DNA of 64,000 nucleotides from Microvirga subterranea (GTDB lineage: Bacteria > Pseudomonadota > Alphaproteobacteria > Rhizobiales > Beijerinckiaceae). Positions 38,894 to 48,163 of the stretch are shown in pieces. The notes under the pieces are model-generated. The model was not told the DNA's origin. It was given only the letters and a program-made list of their open reading frames with translations, and did no database searches. Position 1 is the stretch's first letter. Every line of letters begins with the position of its first letter. The stretch is from assembly GCF_003350535.1 (NCBI RefSeq), contig NZ_QQBB01000001.1, forward strand, positions 836,213 to 900,212, given 5' to 3'. Made by a program: the position numbers and the translations under genes.

Positions 38894-39286
38894 TCAGAGG
38901 ATCCCGCGTTCCGCGGCCCACGCTTCGCCGGTCGGGGAGGTGATGTCGAACCCGACGTTGATGCGCACCGTCCCCTTCAGTCCCCCGAAAGGAGATTTCG
39001 GCGGCTTGGACGTCTCAGATGAGCGTCCACTTTCGTCGGCGCTGACCTTGCGAAAGACAAGCTCTTCCTTTTCCAGGTCGACCTGCTCCGTCCGCCATCC
39101 GGCGCTCAGCCAAGCTTGGGTCATGACGTGGTTCTGAGCGTTGTTCGACCACAGCGCCCGGTGCCGGCGCGAAGAAGGCGGAAGATGGAACCCGAGAATG
39201 CGCTCGATCTCCCTGAAGCTGGTACGCCATACCGGCGTCGGCAGCCGCGCGAGATGATCCTTCAAAGGCTCGTACTTGGACACCAT
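38894..39286 (-). CDS. DUF7662-type protein with antitoxin-like C-terminal tail
   Basis: 130 residues. Residues about 3-70 (KYEPLKDHLARLP, SFREIERILGFHLPPSSRRH, WSNNAQNHVMTQAWLSAGWR) match a small bacterial domain that I know as DUF7662, normally a stand-alone protein. After a linker (SSETSKPPKSPFGG) the last 30 residues (LKGTVRINVGFDITSPTGEA...) resemble the toxin-wrapping tail of VapB-type antitoxins. It is coupled to the PIN toxin gene and preceded by an AT-rich palindrome. I infer that it is the antitoxin, with the first domain replacing the usual AbrB or Phd DNA-binding part. Confidence 0.78.
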   Translation of the reverse strand: MVSKYEPLKDHLARLPTPVWRTSFREIERILGFHLPPSSRRHRALWSNNAQNHVMTQAWLSAGWRTEQVDLEKEELVFRKVSADESGRSSETSKPPKSPFGGLKGTVRINVGFDITSPTGEAWAAERGIL

Positions 39287-39300
39287 AGCCTCCCGACCGG

Positions 39301-39332
39301 GTTAGTAACTATAGTTATACATAGTTACTAAC
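39301..39332. promoter_or_regulatory. AT-rich palindrome, candidate autoregulatory operator of the toxin-antitoxin module
   Basis: Perfect 12-bp arms GTTAGTAACTAT (39301-39312) and ATAGTTACTAAC (39321-39332) with an 8-bp centre. The heptamer ATAGTTA occurs at 39311-39317 and 39321-39327 and inverted at 39306-39312. It is 15-46 bp upstream of the DUF7662 gene start. On the minus strand TTGACG (39339-39334) could be a -35 element, with TATAAC inside the palindrome as a badly spaced -10. The base composition stands out from the high-GC surroundings. Confidence 0.75.
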
Positions 39333-39345
39333 CCGTCAAGGAGAG

Positions 39346-40842
<1,497 letters not shown>

Positions 40843-40887
40843 GGCGTCTTTCCTCCTCAAGGGGTGTTCTGATGCGGCCTGTTCTAT

Positions 40888-40943
40888 CATTGTCGAAAAC
40901 GCACGGCTATGGGTGAAACTGAAGCCGCATTGTGCGAAAATGC
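40888..40943. promoter_or_regulatory. Two related direct repeats between mmsA and the LysR gene
   Basis: CATTGTCGAAAACGC (40888-40902) and CATTGTGCGAAAATGC (40928-40943), 40 bp apart. The second forms ATTG-N11-CAAT (40929-40947), the T-N11-A layout of LysR-family boxes. They lie in the mmsA/LysR divergent region, as expected for recognition and activation sites of the regulator. Binding is inferred. Confidence 0.6.
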
Positions 40944-40971
40944 CAATACGGTCTTTGGGGATCTTCAACGC

Positions 40972-41862
40972 GTGAACGCATTCGACTGGGACGACCTGCG
41001 CTTTTTCCTGGCGGTGGCCCGCGCCGGCCGCCTCACGGTCGCGGCCCGTCGCCTCGAGGCGGATCATACCACGGTTTCGCGCCGCATCTCGGCTCTCGAA
41101 CAGGCCCTTCAGACCAAGCTCTTCGAGCGCGGGCCGCAGGGCTATGCCCTCACCGAGGCGGGCGAGCGGCTCCTCGGCCTGGCGGAGAGCATGGAGAGCC
41201 AGGCGCTCGCGGTGGCGAGCGAGGTGGGAGGCTCCGACCTCGCGCTCTCCGGCACGGTCCGGATCGGCGCGCCGGACGGGTTCGGGACCTACTTTCTCGC
41301 GCCCGAACTCGGGGCGCTCGCCGAGCGGCACCCGGACCTCACGCTCCAGATCGTCGCCCTGCCTCGCACCTTCTCGCTGTCGAAGCGCGAGGCCGACATC
41401 GCCATCACCCTGGAGCAGCCGACGGAGGGGCGGCTGGTCTCGCGCAAGCTCACGGACTACCGGCTGAGGCTCTACGCTTCGATGGCCTATCTCGACCGCC
41501 ACGGGCCGATCGGGGAGCCCGCGGACCTCGCCGGCAAGACCCTCGTCACTTACGTGCCCGATCTCGTCTACAGCCCCGTGCTCGACTATTTCACCGGCCT
41601 CGAGAAATACACCTCCCGCCGCTACGAATGCGCCAGCGTGGTCGCCCAGGTCGAGGCCGTGCGGGCGGGCATCGGGGTCGGGGTGCTGCACGACTACGCC
41701 ATCCGGCAATTCCCGGAGCTTCGGGTCGTGACGCCGTCCCTGTCCTTCACGCGCACCTACTGGCTCGTGATGCACGCGGAGGTGCGAAGCCTCCGCCGCG
41801 TCGAGGAGGTGCATTCCTTCATCCTGAGCCGCGTGAAGGCGAAGCGTGGCCTTTTTCTGTAA
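40972..41862 (+). CDS. LysR family transcriptional regulator, divergent from mmsA
   Basis: 296 residues with a GTG start (VNAFDWDDLRFFL), preferred to an ATG 63 bp upstream because that one lacks a ribosome site and would put a likely operator repeat into the coding region. N-terminal winged HTH (FLAVARAGRLTVAARRLEADHTTVSRRISALE) and a substrate-binding domain of the LysR type (about 90-290, ending IRQFPELRVVTP). Divergent placement suggests control of mmsA and perhaps the valine genes. The inducer is unknown. Confidence 0.87.
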   Translation: MNAFDWDDLRFFLAVARAGRLTVAARRLEADHTTVSRRISALEQALQTKLFERGPQGYALTEAGERLLGLAESMESQALAVASEVGGSDLALSGTVRIGAPDGFGTYFLAPELGALAERHPDLTLQIVALPRTFSLSKREADIAITLEQPTEGRLVSRKLTDYRLRLYASMAYLDRHGPIGEPADLAGKTLVTYVPDLVYSPVLDYFTGLEKYTSRRYECASVVAQVEAVRAGIGVGVLHDYAIRQFPELRVVTPSLSFTRTYWLVMHAEVRSLRRVEEVHSFILSRVKAKRGLFL

Positions 41863-41931
41863 CGCCGGCGTGGTCTTCACCTCGCCCAAGAGAGGCGCTA
41901 AGGCTCTTTCCAGCCATTCACGGAGTTTTCC

Positions 41932-42903
41932 ATGCCCTCCAAGCTCGACCAGTTGCGCGCCATGACGGTCGTGGTCGCCGATACCGGCGATCTCGACGCC
42001 GTGCGCCGCCTGAAGCCCCAGGACTGCACCACCAACCCGACGCTGCTGCTCAAGGCCGTCGAAGCCCCGGCCTATGCCCATCTCCTCGACGAGGCCCTGA
42101 CCTGGGGCCGCGCTCAGGGCGGATCGCGCGAGGGCGTCGTGGCGGCGATCTGCGACCGGCTCGCGGTGGCCTTCGGGGCGGAACTCGCCGGCATCGTGCC
42201 GGGCCGGGTCTCGACCGAGGTCGACGCGGACCTGTCCTTCGACACGCAGGCGACCGTCGCGAAGGCGCGGGCGATCATCAAGGCCTACGAGGAGCGCGGC
42301 GTCGGGCGCGACCGCATCCTGATCAAGATCGCCTCCACCTGGGAGGGCATCCGCGCGGCGGAGGTCCTCCAGAAGGAGGGCATCGACTGCAACCTGACGC
42401 TTCTCTTCAGCCAAGCCCAGGCCCAGGCCTGCGCGGAAGCCGGCGTGTTCCTCATCTCGCCCTTCGTTGGACGCATCCTCGACTGGCACGTGAAGGCGGG
42501 CGGCGGTCCCTACACGGGCGAGACCGATCCGGGCGTGCTGTCCGTGCGCAGCATCTACGCGTCCTACAAGGCGCAAGGGATCAAGACCGTCGTGATGGGC
42601 GCCTCCTTCCGCAACGTTGGCGAGATCGAGGCGCTGGCCGGCTGCGACCGGCTCACCATCTCGCCCGCGCTCCTCGACGAGCTCGCCAAGGCTGAGGGCG
42701 AGCTGCCGCGCAAGCTGTCGGCCGACGCCGTCGCGAAGGTTCCGGCGCCGCCGCGCATGGACGAGAAGACCTTCCGCTTCGCCCTCAACGAGGACGCGAT
42801 GGCGACCGAGAAGCTCGCCGAGGGCATCCGCCAGTTCGTGAAGGATCTGCGCAGCCTGCGCACCCTCGTGGCCCAGCGACTGGAGAGCAAGGAGGCGGCC
42901 TAA
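41932..42903 (+). CDS. tal: Transaldolase
   Basis: 323 residues, TalB-type length. Signatures: [14 protein letters not shown] at the N-terminus, catalytic Schiff-base Lys in [33 protein letters not shown] and [28 protein letters not shown]. It transfers a dihydroxyacetone unit between sedoheptulose-7-phosphate and glyceraldehyde-3-phosphate in the non-oxidative pentose-phosphate pathway. Single gene, 69 bp after the LysR gene; not obviously linked to neighbours. Confidence 0.96.
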   Translation: MPSKLDQLRAMTVVVADTGDLDAVRRLKPQDCTTNPTLLLKAVEAPAYAHLLDEALTWGRAQGGSREGVVAAICDRLAVAFGAELAGIVPGRVSTEVDADLSFDTQATVAKARAIIKAYEERGVGRDRILIKIASTWEGIRAAEVLQKEGIDCNLTLLFSQAQAQACAEAGVFLISPFVGRILDWHVKAGGGPYTGETDPGVLSVRSIYASYKAQGIKTVVMGASFRNVGEIEALAGCDRLTISPALLDELAKAEGELPRKLSADAVAKVPAPPRMDEKTFRFALNEDAMATEKLAEGIRQFVKDLRSLRTLVAQRLESKEAA

Positions 42904-42938
42904 ATCCGCCTCCCTGCCGTGACATCGGAGAAGCCGGC

Positions 42939-43196
42939 TCAGCGATTGTCGTGCCGGCTTCGCACCGCCAGAAGCCCCATGCGCGTGATGCGGTAGGGAC
43001 CTCCGTTCGAGGACGCGATCAGGCCCTTCTGCCGAAGCGCCTTGAACAGGTCGAGCGTGCAGAGGGACATGAGCCATCCCTCGCGGGTGAGGCATTCGAT
43101 TTCGGAAATGCGGCCGTTCTCGTCCCTGTAGTGACGAATGAGACCGCCCTGCGCGAGCACGTGCAGCACGCGCTGGCCATTGCGTGAAACGTTCAC
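42939..43196 (-). CDS. yjhX: YjhX family toxin homologue
   Basis: 85 residues with a GTG start, exactly the YjhX length. The family pattern is clear: NVSRNGQRVLHVLAQGGLI, ECLTREGWLMSLCTLDLFKA, GGPYRITRMGLLAVRSRHDN. In E. coli YjhX is described as a toxin acting on topoisomerase I, neutralised by the GNAT-type protein YjhQ. No acetyltransferase gene lies next to this copy; the nearest GNAT genes are about 15 kb away. It may therefore be an orphan with a different role, or rely on a distant partner. Confidence 0.85.
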   Translation of the reverse strand: MNVSRNGQRVLHVLAQGGLIRHYRDENGRISEIECLTREGWLMSLCTLDLFKALRQKGLIASSNGGPYRITRMGLLAVRSRHDNR

Positions 43197-43336
43197 GGGA
43201 AAAACCCAAAGCTTTGTGATGTGTCGAAGAGAAGCGCGCACGCGCGCGCATTCGGCCGATCGATCAGCCGATGCCCGCCTTCAGGTGGCGGGCCCTACCG
43301 GGTCTCGGTCTCTCCGCGCATAAAAGCTCCAGGTGG

Positions 43337-43362
43337 AAACGGCCCCGTTATAGGGGCCGTTT
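43337..43362 (-). terminator. Terminator hairpin downstream of the ThDP enzyme gene
   Basis: Stem AAACGGCCCC / GGGGCCGTTT with a 6-nt loop, 18 bp beyond the stop of the leftward ThDP enzyme gene. The rest of the 183-bp gap to yjhX contains an alternating purine-pyrimidine tract (43234-43250) and no gene. Confidence 0.75.
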
Positions 43363-43379
43363 CGTCAGGACGTCAATGA

Positions 43380-45056
43380 TCAGCGGCTCGCCAGCGCCTT
43401 CTCGCGGATCTGCGAGAGCGACATGGCGGGCGTGATCGCCTCCGGGTCGAGCAGGCAGTGCAGGATCGCGGGTTTGCCGGAGGTGAGCGCGCGCTCCAGC
43501 GCCGGCGCGAACTCCTCCGTGCGCTCCACCCGCTCGCCGTAGCCGCCGAAGGCCTTGGCATAGGCGGCGAAGTCCGGGTTCTTCAGCATCGTGGCCGAGA
43601 CGCGGCCGGGATATTCGCGCTCCTGGTGCATGCGGATCGTGCCGTACATGCCGTTGTCGAGCAGGATCACCAGAATGGGCAGGTCGTACTGCACGGCGGT
43701 GGCGAATTCCTGCCCGTTCATGAGGAAGTCGCCGTCGCCCGCGAACACCACCACGGGCGCCTCCGGACGGATGCGCTTGGCGCCGACCGCCGCCGGCACG
43801 CCGTAACCCATGGACCCGGAGGTCGGGGCGAGCTGCGTGCCGTAGTGCCGGAAGGGCCAGAAGCGGTGCACCCAGGTGGCGAAGTTGCCGGCACCGTTGC
43901 AGAAGATCGTGTCCGTGGGAAGCGTCTCGCGCAGATGCGCCATCACCTCGCCCATCTGGAACGCGCCCGCATGGCGGATCGCCGTCGGGTCGCTCCAGGC
44001 GAGATAGGATTCGTGCGCGGCCTTGGTGCCGTCGCTCCAGGGAAGCGACGCCGGCGGGTGAACGCCCTCCAACGCCGCCGTGAAGGCGACCGGCGAGGCG
44101 TTGATGGCAAGGTGCGGCGCGTAGACCCGTCCAAGCTCGCTCGGGTCGGGATGCACGTGCACCAGCTTCTGCCGGACGTTCGGAATGTCGAGCAGGGTGT
44201 AGCCCTGGCTCGGGATCTCGGACAGGCGCCCGCCGACCATGAGGATGAGGTCCGCGTCTTTGATGCGCGCGAGAAGCTTCGGGTTCACCCCGAGGCCGAG
44301 GTCGCCGATATAGGACGGGTGATCGGCCGGAAACAGCATCTGGCGCCGGAACGTGCAGGCGACCGGCAGCTCGAAGCGCTCGGCGAAGCGCACGAAGCGC
44401 TGCACGGCGGTCTCGGACCAGCGGCTGCCGCCCAGCAGCACGACCGGGCGCTCGGCCCCGTGCAGGAGCTTCTGCAGCTCGGCCATCTGGTTCAGGCCGG
44501 GATGGGTCTCGACCGTCTGGTAGCGCGGCGCATCGGCCACATCCGCCATCTCGGTCAGCACGTCCTCGGGCAGGGCGATGACGACCGGACCCGGTCGGCC
44601 GGACGTCGCGACGTGGAAGGCGCGGGAGACGATTTCGGGGAAGCGCGCCGGATCGTCCACCTCCGTGGCCCATTTGGCGAGCGGCCCGAAGGCGGCGCGG
44701 TAGTCGAGCTCCTGGAAGGCCTCGCGCTCGCGCATGCCGCGCTCGATCTGGCCGACGAACAGGATCATCGGGGTCGAGTCCTGCTTGGCGATGTGGATGC
44801 CGGGCGAGGCGTTGGTGGCGCCGGGGCCGCGGGTCACGAAGCAGATGCCGGGGCGGCCGGTGAGCTTGCCGTAGGCCTCCGCCATCATGGCCGCGCCGCC
44901 TTCCTGGCGGCAGACCGTGACCTTGATGTCCGCGTCGTGGAGCGCATCGAGCGCCGCCAGATAGCTCTCGCCCGGAACGCAGAAGATGTGATCGACCCCG
45001 TGCAGGGTCAGTTGATCGACAAGGATCTGGCCGCCGGTGCGGGAGGGCGCTGTCAT
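43380..45056 (-). CDS. Thiamine-diphosphate enzyme, acetolactate synthase/decarboxylase-like
   Basis: 558 residues with the three TPP-enzyme domains. N-terminal catalytic Glu in CVPGESYLAALDAL...RQEGGAAMMAEAYG, central domain with SRWSETAVQRFVRFAE and LMVGGRLSEIPSQGY, and C-terminal cofactor motif FAGDGDFLMNGQEF followed by LVILLDNGMYGTIRMHQ. No FAD-dependent acetolactate synthase partner (ilvN) is nearby, so a 2-oxo-acid decarboxylase, lyase or carboligase is more likely than a biosynthetic synthase. It follows amaB in the lysine-degradation group, with a hairpin between, so it may have its own promoter. Substrate unknown. Confidence 0.87.
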   Translation of the reverse strand: MTAPSRTGGQILVDQLTLHGVDHIFCVPGESYLAALDALHDADIKVTVCRQEGGAAMMAEAYGKLTGRPGICFVTRGPGATNASPGIHIAKQDSTPMILFVGQIERGMREREAFQELDYRAAFGPLAKWATEVDDPARFPEIVSRAFHVATSGRPGPVVIALPEDVLTEMADVADAPRYQTVETHPGLNQMAELQKLLHGAERPVVLLGGSRWSETAVQRFVRFAERFELPVACTFRRQMLFPADHPSYIGDLGLGVNPKLLARIKDADLILMVGGRLSEIPSQGYTLLDIPNVRQKLVHVHPDPSELGRVYAPHLAINASPVAFTAALEGVHPPASLPWSDGTKAAHESYLAWSDPTAIRHAGAFQMGEVMAHLRETLPTDTIFCNGAGNFATWVHRFWPFRHYGTQLAPTSGSMGYGVPAAVGAKRIRPEAPVVVFAGDGDFLMNGQEFATAVQYDLPILVILLDNGMYGTIRMHQEREYPGRVSATMLKNPDFAAYAKAFGGYGERVERTEEFAPALERALTSGKPAILHCLLDPEAITPAMSLSQIREKALASR

Positions 45057-45089
45057 GGAAGGCTCGCGATGCTGGACGTTGGTAAGAGA

Positions 45090-45119
45090 AGGGCGGAGAA
45101 CCCTTCGGTGCTCCGCCCT
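45090..45119 (-). terminator. Hairpin downstream of amaB
   Basis: Stem AGGGCGGAG / CTCCGCCCT with a 12-nt loop in the 83-bp gap between amaB and the ThDP enzyme gene; on the minus strand it is followed by TCTCTT. Probably a partial terminator. Confidence 0.65.
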
Positions 45120-45139
45120 GGCGTTTAGGTGTTTGCCGA

Positions 45140-46705
45140 TCAGGCGTCGACGTCGAACTTGACGCCCTGGGCGAGCGGAAGCGTCTTGCCGTAGTTGATC
45201 GTGTTGGTGGCGCGGCGCATGTAGGCCTTCCAGGAATCCGAGCCCGCCTCGCGGCCGCCGCCCGTCTCCTTCTCGCCGCCGAACGCGCCGCCGATCTCGG
45301 CGCCCGAGGGGCCGATGTTCACGTTGGCGATGCCGCAATCCGAGCCCGCCACCGAGATGAAGCTCTCGGCCTCGCGCATGTCGAGGGTGAAGATCGACGA
45401 GGACAGGCCGGCGCCGACCGCGTTGTGCTGCTCGAGCACCTGGTCGAAGTCGGTATAGCGCATCACGTAGAGGATCGGCGCGAAGGTCTCGCGCAGCACC
45501 GGGCCGGTCTGCTCCGGCATCTCCACCAGGGCCGGGCGGGCGTAGTAGCCCTCGGCGCAGGCGCCGTCCGTGTAGCGGCCGCCGCCATGGACGATGCCGC
45601 CGGCGGCGCGCGCCTCGTCGAGCGCCCGCTCCATGCCGTCGAAAGCGGACTTGTCGATCAGCGGGCCGACGAGCACGCCCTCGGCGCGCGGATCGCCGAT
45701 CTTCACGCCCGAATAGACCTTCTTCAGGCGCGGCACGAGCTGGTCGTAGACGCTGTCATGCACGAAGAGGCGGCGCAGCGTGGTGCAGCGCTGGCCCGCC
45801 GTGCCCATGGCGGCGAACGCGATGCCGCGCAGCGCCAGGTCGAGGTCGGCGGAAGGCGCCACGATGGCGGCGTTGTTGCCGCCGAGCTCGAGGATCGCGC
45901 GGGCGAAGCGCGCCGCGAGCTTCGGGCCGACCTGCCGGCCCATGGCGGTCGAGCCGGTGGCGGAGAGAACCGGCACGCGGTGGTCCTCGACCAGGATCTC
46001 GCCGATCTCGCGGCCGCCGAGCAGCACCTCGGACAGGCCTTCCGGCACGCCGCCGAAGCGCTTGGCGGCGCGCTCGACGATGGCCTGGGTGGCGAGCGCC
46101 GTCAGCAGGGTCTTCTCGGAGGGCTTCCACACCACGGAGTCGCCGCACACGAAGGCGAGCGCCGCGTTCCAGGACCACACGGCCACCGGGAAGTTGAAGG
46201 CCGAGATCACGCCGCAGACGCCGAGCGGATGCCAGGTCTCCATCATGCGGTGGTCGGCGCGCTCGGTCGCGATGGTGAGGCCGTAGAGCTGGCGGGAGAG
46301 GCCGACCGCGAAGTCGCAGATGTCGATCATCTCCTGCACCTCGCCGAGGCCCTCGGAGGTGACCTTGCCGGCTTCGAGCGTCACGAGGCGGCCGAGATCG
46401 TCCTTGGCGGCGCGCAGCTCCTCGCCGATCAGGCGCACGAACTCGCCGCGCTTGGGCGCCGGCAGCTTGCGCCAGGCCTTGAAGGCGGCGTCGGCCCGGC
46501 CGATGGCGGCCTTGGCCTCCTCCGGGGTGGTCTCGCGGATGTGCACGATGGTCTCGCCGGTGATCGGCGAGGTGGCCGGACGGCCGGCCGGGGCGAAGAC
46601 CTGGTCGGGAACGCCCAGGCGGGACAGGATGGCGCGCGCTTCCTCCGCGACGGTCGCGGGTGCGGCGGGAACGGACTTGAGGGCGGCTTGATCGCGGGCG
46701 GACAT
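45140..46705 (-). CDS. amaB: L-alpha-aminoadipic semialdehyde/piperideine-6-carboxylate dehydrogenase (ALDH7)
   Basis: 521 residues, ALDH7 family length. Characteristic segments are EVQEMIDICDFAVGLSRQLYG, TWHPLGVCGVISAFNFPVAV, ELGGNNAAIVAP and catalytic Cys in TAGQRCTTLRRLFVHDSVYD; NVNIGPSGAEIGGAFGGEKETGGG closes the protein. It oxidises alpha-aminoadipic semialdehyde, formed from lysine, to 2-aminoadipate with NAD. The saccharopine/lysine dehydrogenase family gene upstream supplies its substrate. A palindrome GGGAA-N6-TTCCC lies 124 bp upstream of the start. Confidence 0.93.
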   Translation of the reverse strand: MSARDQAALKSVPAAPATVAEEARAILSRLGVPDQVFAPAGRPATSPITGETIVHIRETTPEEAKAAIGRADAAFKAWRKLPAPKRGEFVRLIGEELRAAKDDLGRLVTLEAGKVTSEGLGEVQEMIDICDFAVGLSRQLYGLTIATERADHRMMETWHPLGVCGVISAFNFPVAVWSWNAALAFVCGDSVVWKPSEKTLLTALATQAIVERAAKRFGGVPEGLSEVLLGGREIGEILVEDHRVPVLSATGSTAMGRQVGPKLAARFARAILELGGNNAAIVAPSADLDLALRGIAFAAMGTAGQRCTTLRRLFVHDSVYDQLVPRLKKVYSGVKIGDPRAEGVLVGPLIDKSAFDGMERALDEARAAGGIVHGGGRYTDGACAEGYYARPALVEMPEQTGPVLRETFAPILYVMRYTDFDQVLEQHNAVGAGLSSSIFTLDMREAESFISVAGSDCGIANVNIGPSGAEIGGAFGGEKETGGGREAGSDSWKAYMRRATNTINYGKTLPLAQGVKFDVDA

Positions 46706-46828
46706 GTCAATCTCCCATCGGGATGCGGGTTCGGGCTCTCATTTCTCGAGCCCGCCACCCTCGCGTGTCGTTGAACGGAACGGACGGTGGCCTTCTTGCC
46801 ACCGTCTTAAGGCATGTCCATGAAATAT

Positions 46829-46844
46829 GGGAACTGCTTTTCCC
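46829..46844. promoter_or_regulatory. Palindrome GGGAA-N6-TTCCC upstream of amaB
   Basis: GGGAACTGCTTTTCCC, a perfect 5+5 inverted repeat in the 215-bp gap between amaB and the dehydrogenase gene upstream. It could be an operator for amaB. It also satisfies GGAA-N6-TTCC, the motif seen at the inositol genes, but an 8-base match of this kind is expected about once by chance in 64 kb. Confidence 0.4.
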
Positions 46845-46880
46845 GAATAGGATCATGCAAAATCGGAACGATGCCCGACG

Positions 46881-46908
46881 GGCTCCCGCTTCCGGCGAAG
46901 CGGGAGCC
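46881..46908 (-). terminator. Stem-loop downstream of the saccharopine dehydrogenase family gene
   Basis: Perfect 12-bp stem GGCTCCCGCTTC / GAAGCGGGAGCC with a 4-nt loop, 12 bp beyond the stop codon. No T-run follows, so it may be a 3'-end stabiliser or rho-dependent end. Confidence 0.6.
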
Positions 46909-46920
46909 TAGTCCGAAACG

Positions 46921-48048
46921 TCATGCGACGGCGACGAGCTTCTTCGCTGCGGTGCCGTCCTCGCCTTCCAGGAGCTCGCCCGCGTAGACGCGGCCGAAGC
47001 GGTTGGCCAGGAACGTGTCGAGGTCGATCTCCTCCTGGCGGACGAAGCCCTTCTTCGGCAGCTTGCCCGCGACCAGCAGGTCGAGCATGGCGCAGATGCC
47101 GGCCGCGGTGGTCACCTGGATGGCGGTGCGCTGGACGCCGGCAACCTTCTGGCCGTAGACCTTGCGGGCATAGGTTTCCTGCACGTGCCGTCCGCCGCGC
47201 TCGCCCGTCACGGTCACGAACACGATGACCATGTCCTGCATGGTGGCCGGCACGGCGTTCTCCAGGATGTCCTTCAGGACCTCGCGGCGGTTGCGCAGCT
47301 GGAGGTCGTTGAGCAGAACGCGCATGAGGGCGCAGTGGCCCGGATAGCGGATCGTCTTGTAGTTCAGGCTCCGGACCTGGCCTTCGAGGGTCTCGCACAG
47401 GGTACCGAGGCCGCCCGAGGTGTTGAAGGCCTCGTAGCGGGTGCCGTCGAGGGAGAACTCCTCGAGCTCCTCCATGGCCGGCACCTCACGCAGCTTGCCG
47501 TCGACGACGGCCTCGCAGCGCTCGATGTACTCGTTGATGACGCCGTCCGTGCTCCAGGTGAGGTTGTAGGAGAGGGCGTTCGACGGGTACTGCGGCAGGG
47601 CGCCGACGCGCAGGCGCACGGTGTCGAGCTTGTCGAACCGGCGGGCGATGTCGTGGGCGACGATCGAGATGAAGCCCGGCGCGAGGCCGCATTGCGGGAT
47701 GAAGGCCGTGGCGGCGCCCTCGGCCAGCTCCTTCACCATCTTGGTGGTGGCGACGTCCTCGGTCAGGTCGAAATAGTGCACGTTGGCGAGGCGCGCGGCC
47801 TGGGCCACGTGGCCGGTCAGGTGGTAGGGCGCGGCGCTCAGCACGGCGTCATGGCCCTTGAGGGCGTTCTGGAGCGCGACCGCATCGTTGAAGTCGAGCT
47901 GAACCGTCTTGATCCCGTCCCGCGCCACGGCCGAAAGAGCCTCGGCCGAGCCGTCAGCCACCGTCACGGCGTAGTCGCCGGTCTCGTGAAGCATGTCGGC
48001 GATGGTGGAGCCGATCTTGCCGGCGCCGATGACGAGAATCGAATGCAT
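46921..48048 (-). CDS. Saccharopine dehydrogenase family protein (lysine 6-dehydrogenase-like)
   Basis: 375 residues from the ATG encoding MHSILVIGAGKIGSTIADML, with a Rossmann NAD(P) motif at the very N-terminus. FIPQCGLAPGFISIVAHDIA, LTWSTDGVINEYIERCEAV, EAFNTSGGLGTLCETLEG and TIRYPGHCALMRVLLNDL are typical of the LYS9-like family. Length and fold fit both C-terminal saccharopine dehydrogenase and lysine 6-dehydrogenase; either forms the semialdehyde that AmaB oxidises. No separate lysine-ketoglutarate reductase gene is visible here, which favours direct lysine deamination, an inference. Divergent from the Lrp gene. Confidence 0.88.
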   Translation of the reverse strand: MHSILVIGAGKIGSTIADMLHETGDYAVTVADGSAEALSAVARDGIKTVQLDFNDAVALQNALKGHDAVLSAAPYHLTGHVAQAARLANVHYFDLTEDVATTKMVKELAEGAATAFIPQCGLAPGFISIVAHDIARRFDKLDTVRLRVGALPQYPSNALSYNLTWSTDGVINEYIERCEAVVDGKLREVPAMEELEEFSLDGTRYEAFNTSGGLGTLCETLEGQVRSLNYKTIRYPGHCALMRVLLNDLQLRNRREVLKDILENAVPATMQDMVIVFVTVTGERGGRHVQETYARKVYGQKVAGVQRTAIQVTTAAGICAMLDLLVAGKLPKKGFVRQEEIDLDTFLANRFGRVYAGELLEGEDGTAAKKLVAVA

Positions 48049-48163
48049 ATGGATCTCCCTGTTGATGAGGAGAGAAAAAGGCAGGCGCGTGCAGAACGCC
48101 ATAGACAGGTTGACGGAAAGCCCATTAGGTTTCGGCGAAATGCCGTGCTGACTGGTCATAGTG

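Noticed and set aside
43234..43250. Alternating purine-pyrimidine tract (GCGCGCACGCGCGCGCA)
   Set aside because: Could favour Z-DNA, but such tracts are common by chance at this GC content.
40843..43251. Upstream extension of the mmsA frame to 1301 codons
   Set aside because: It runs antisense through the LysR and transaldolase genes; the MREIGHFIGG start gives the normal MmsA length.
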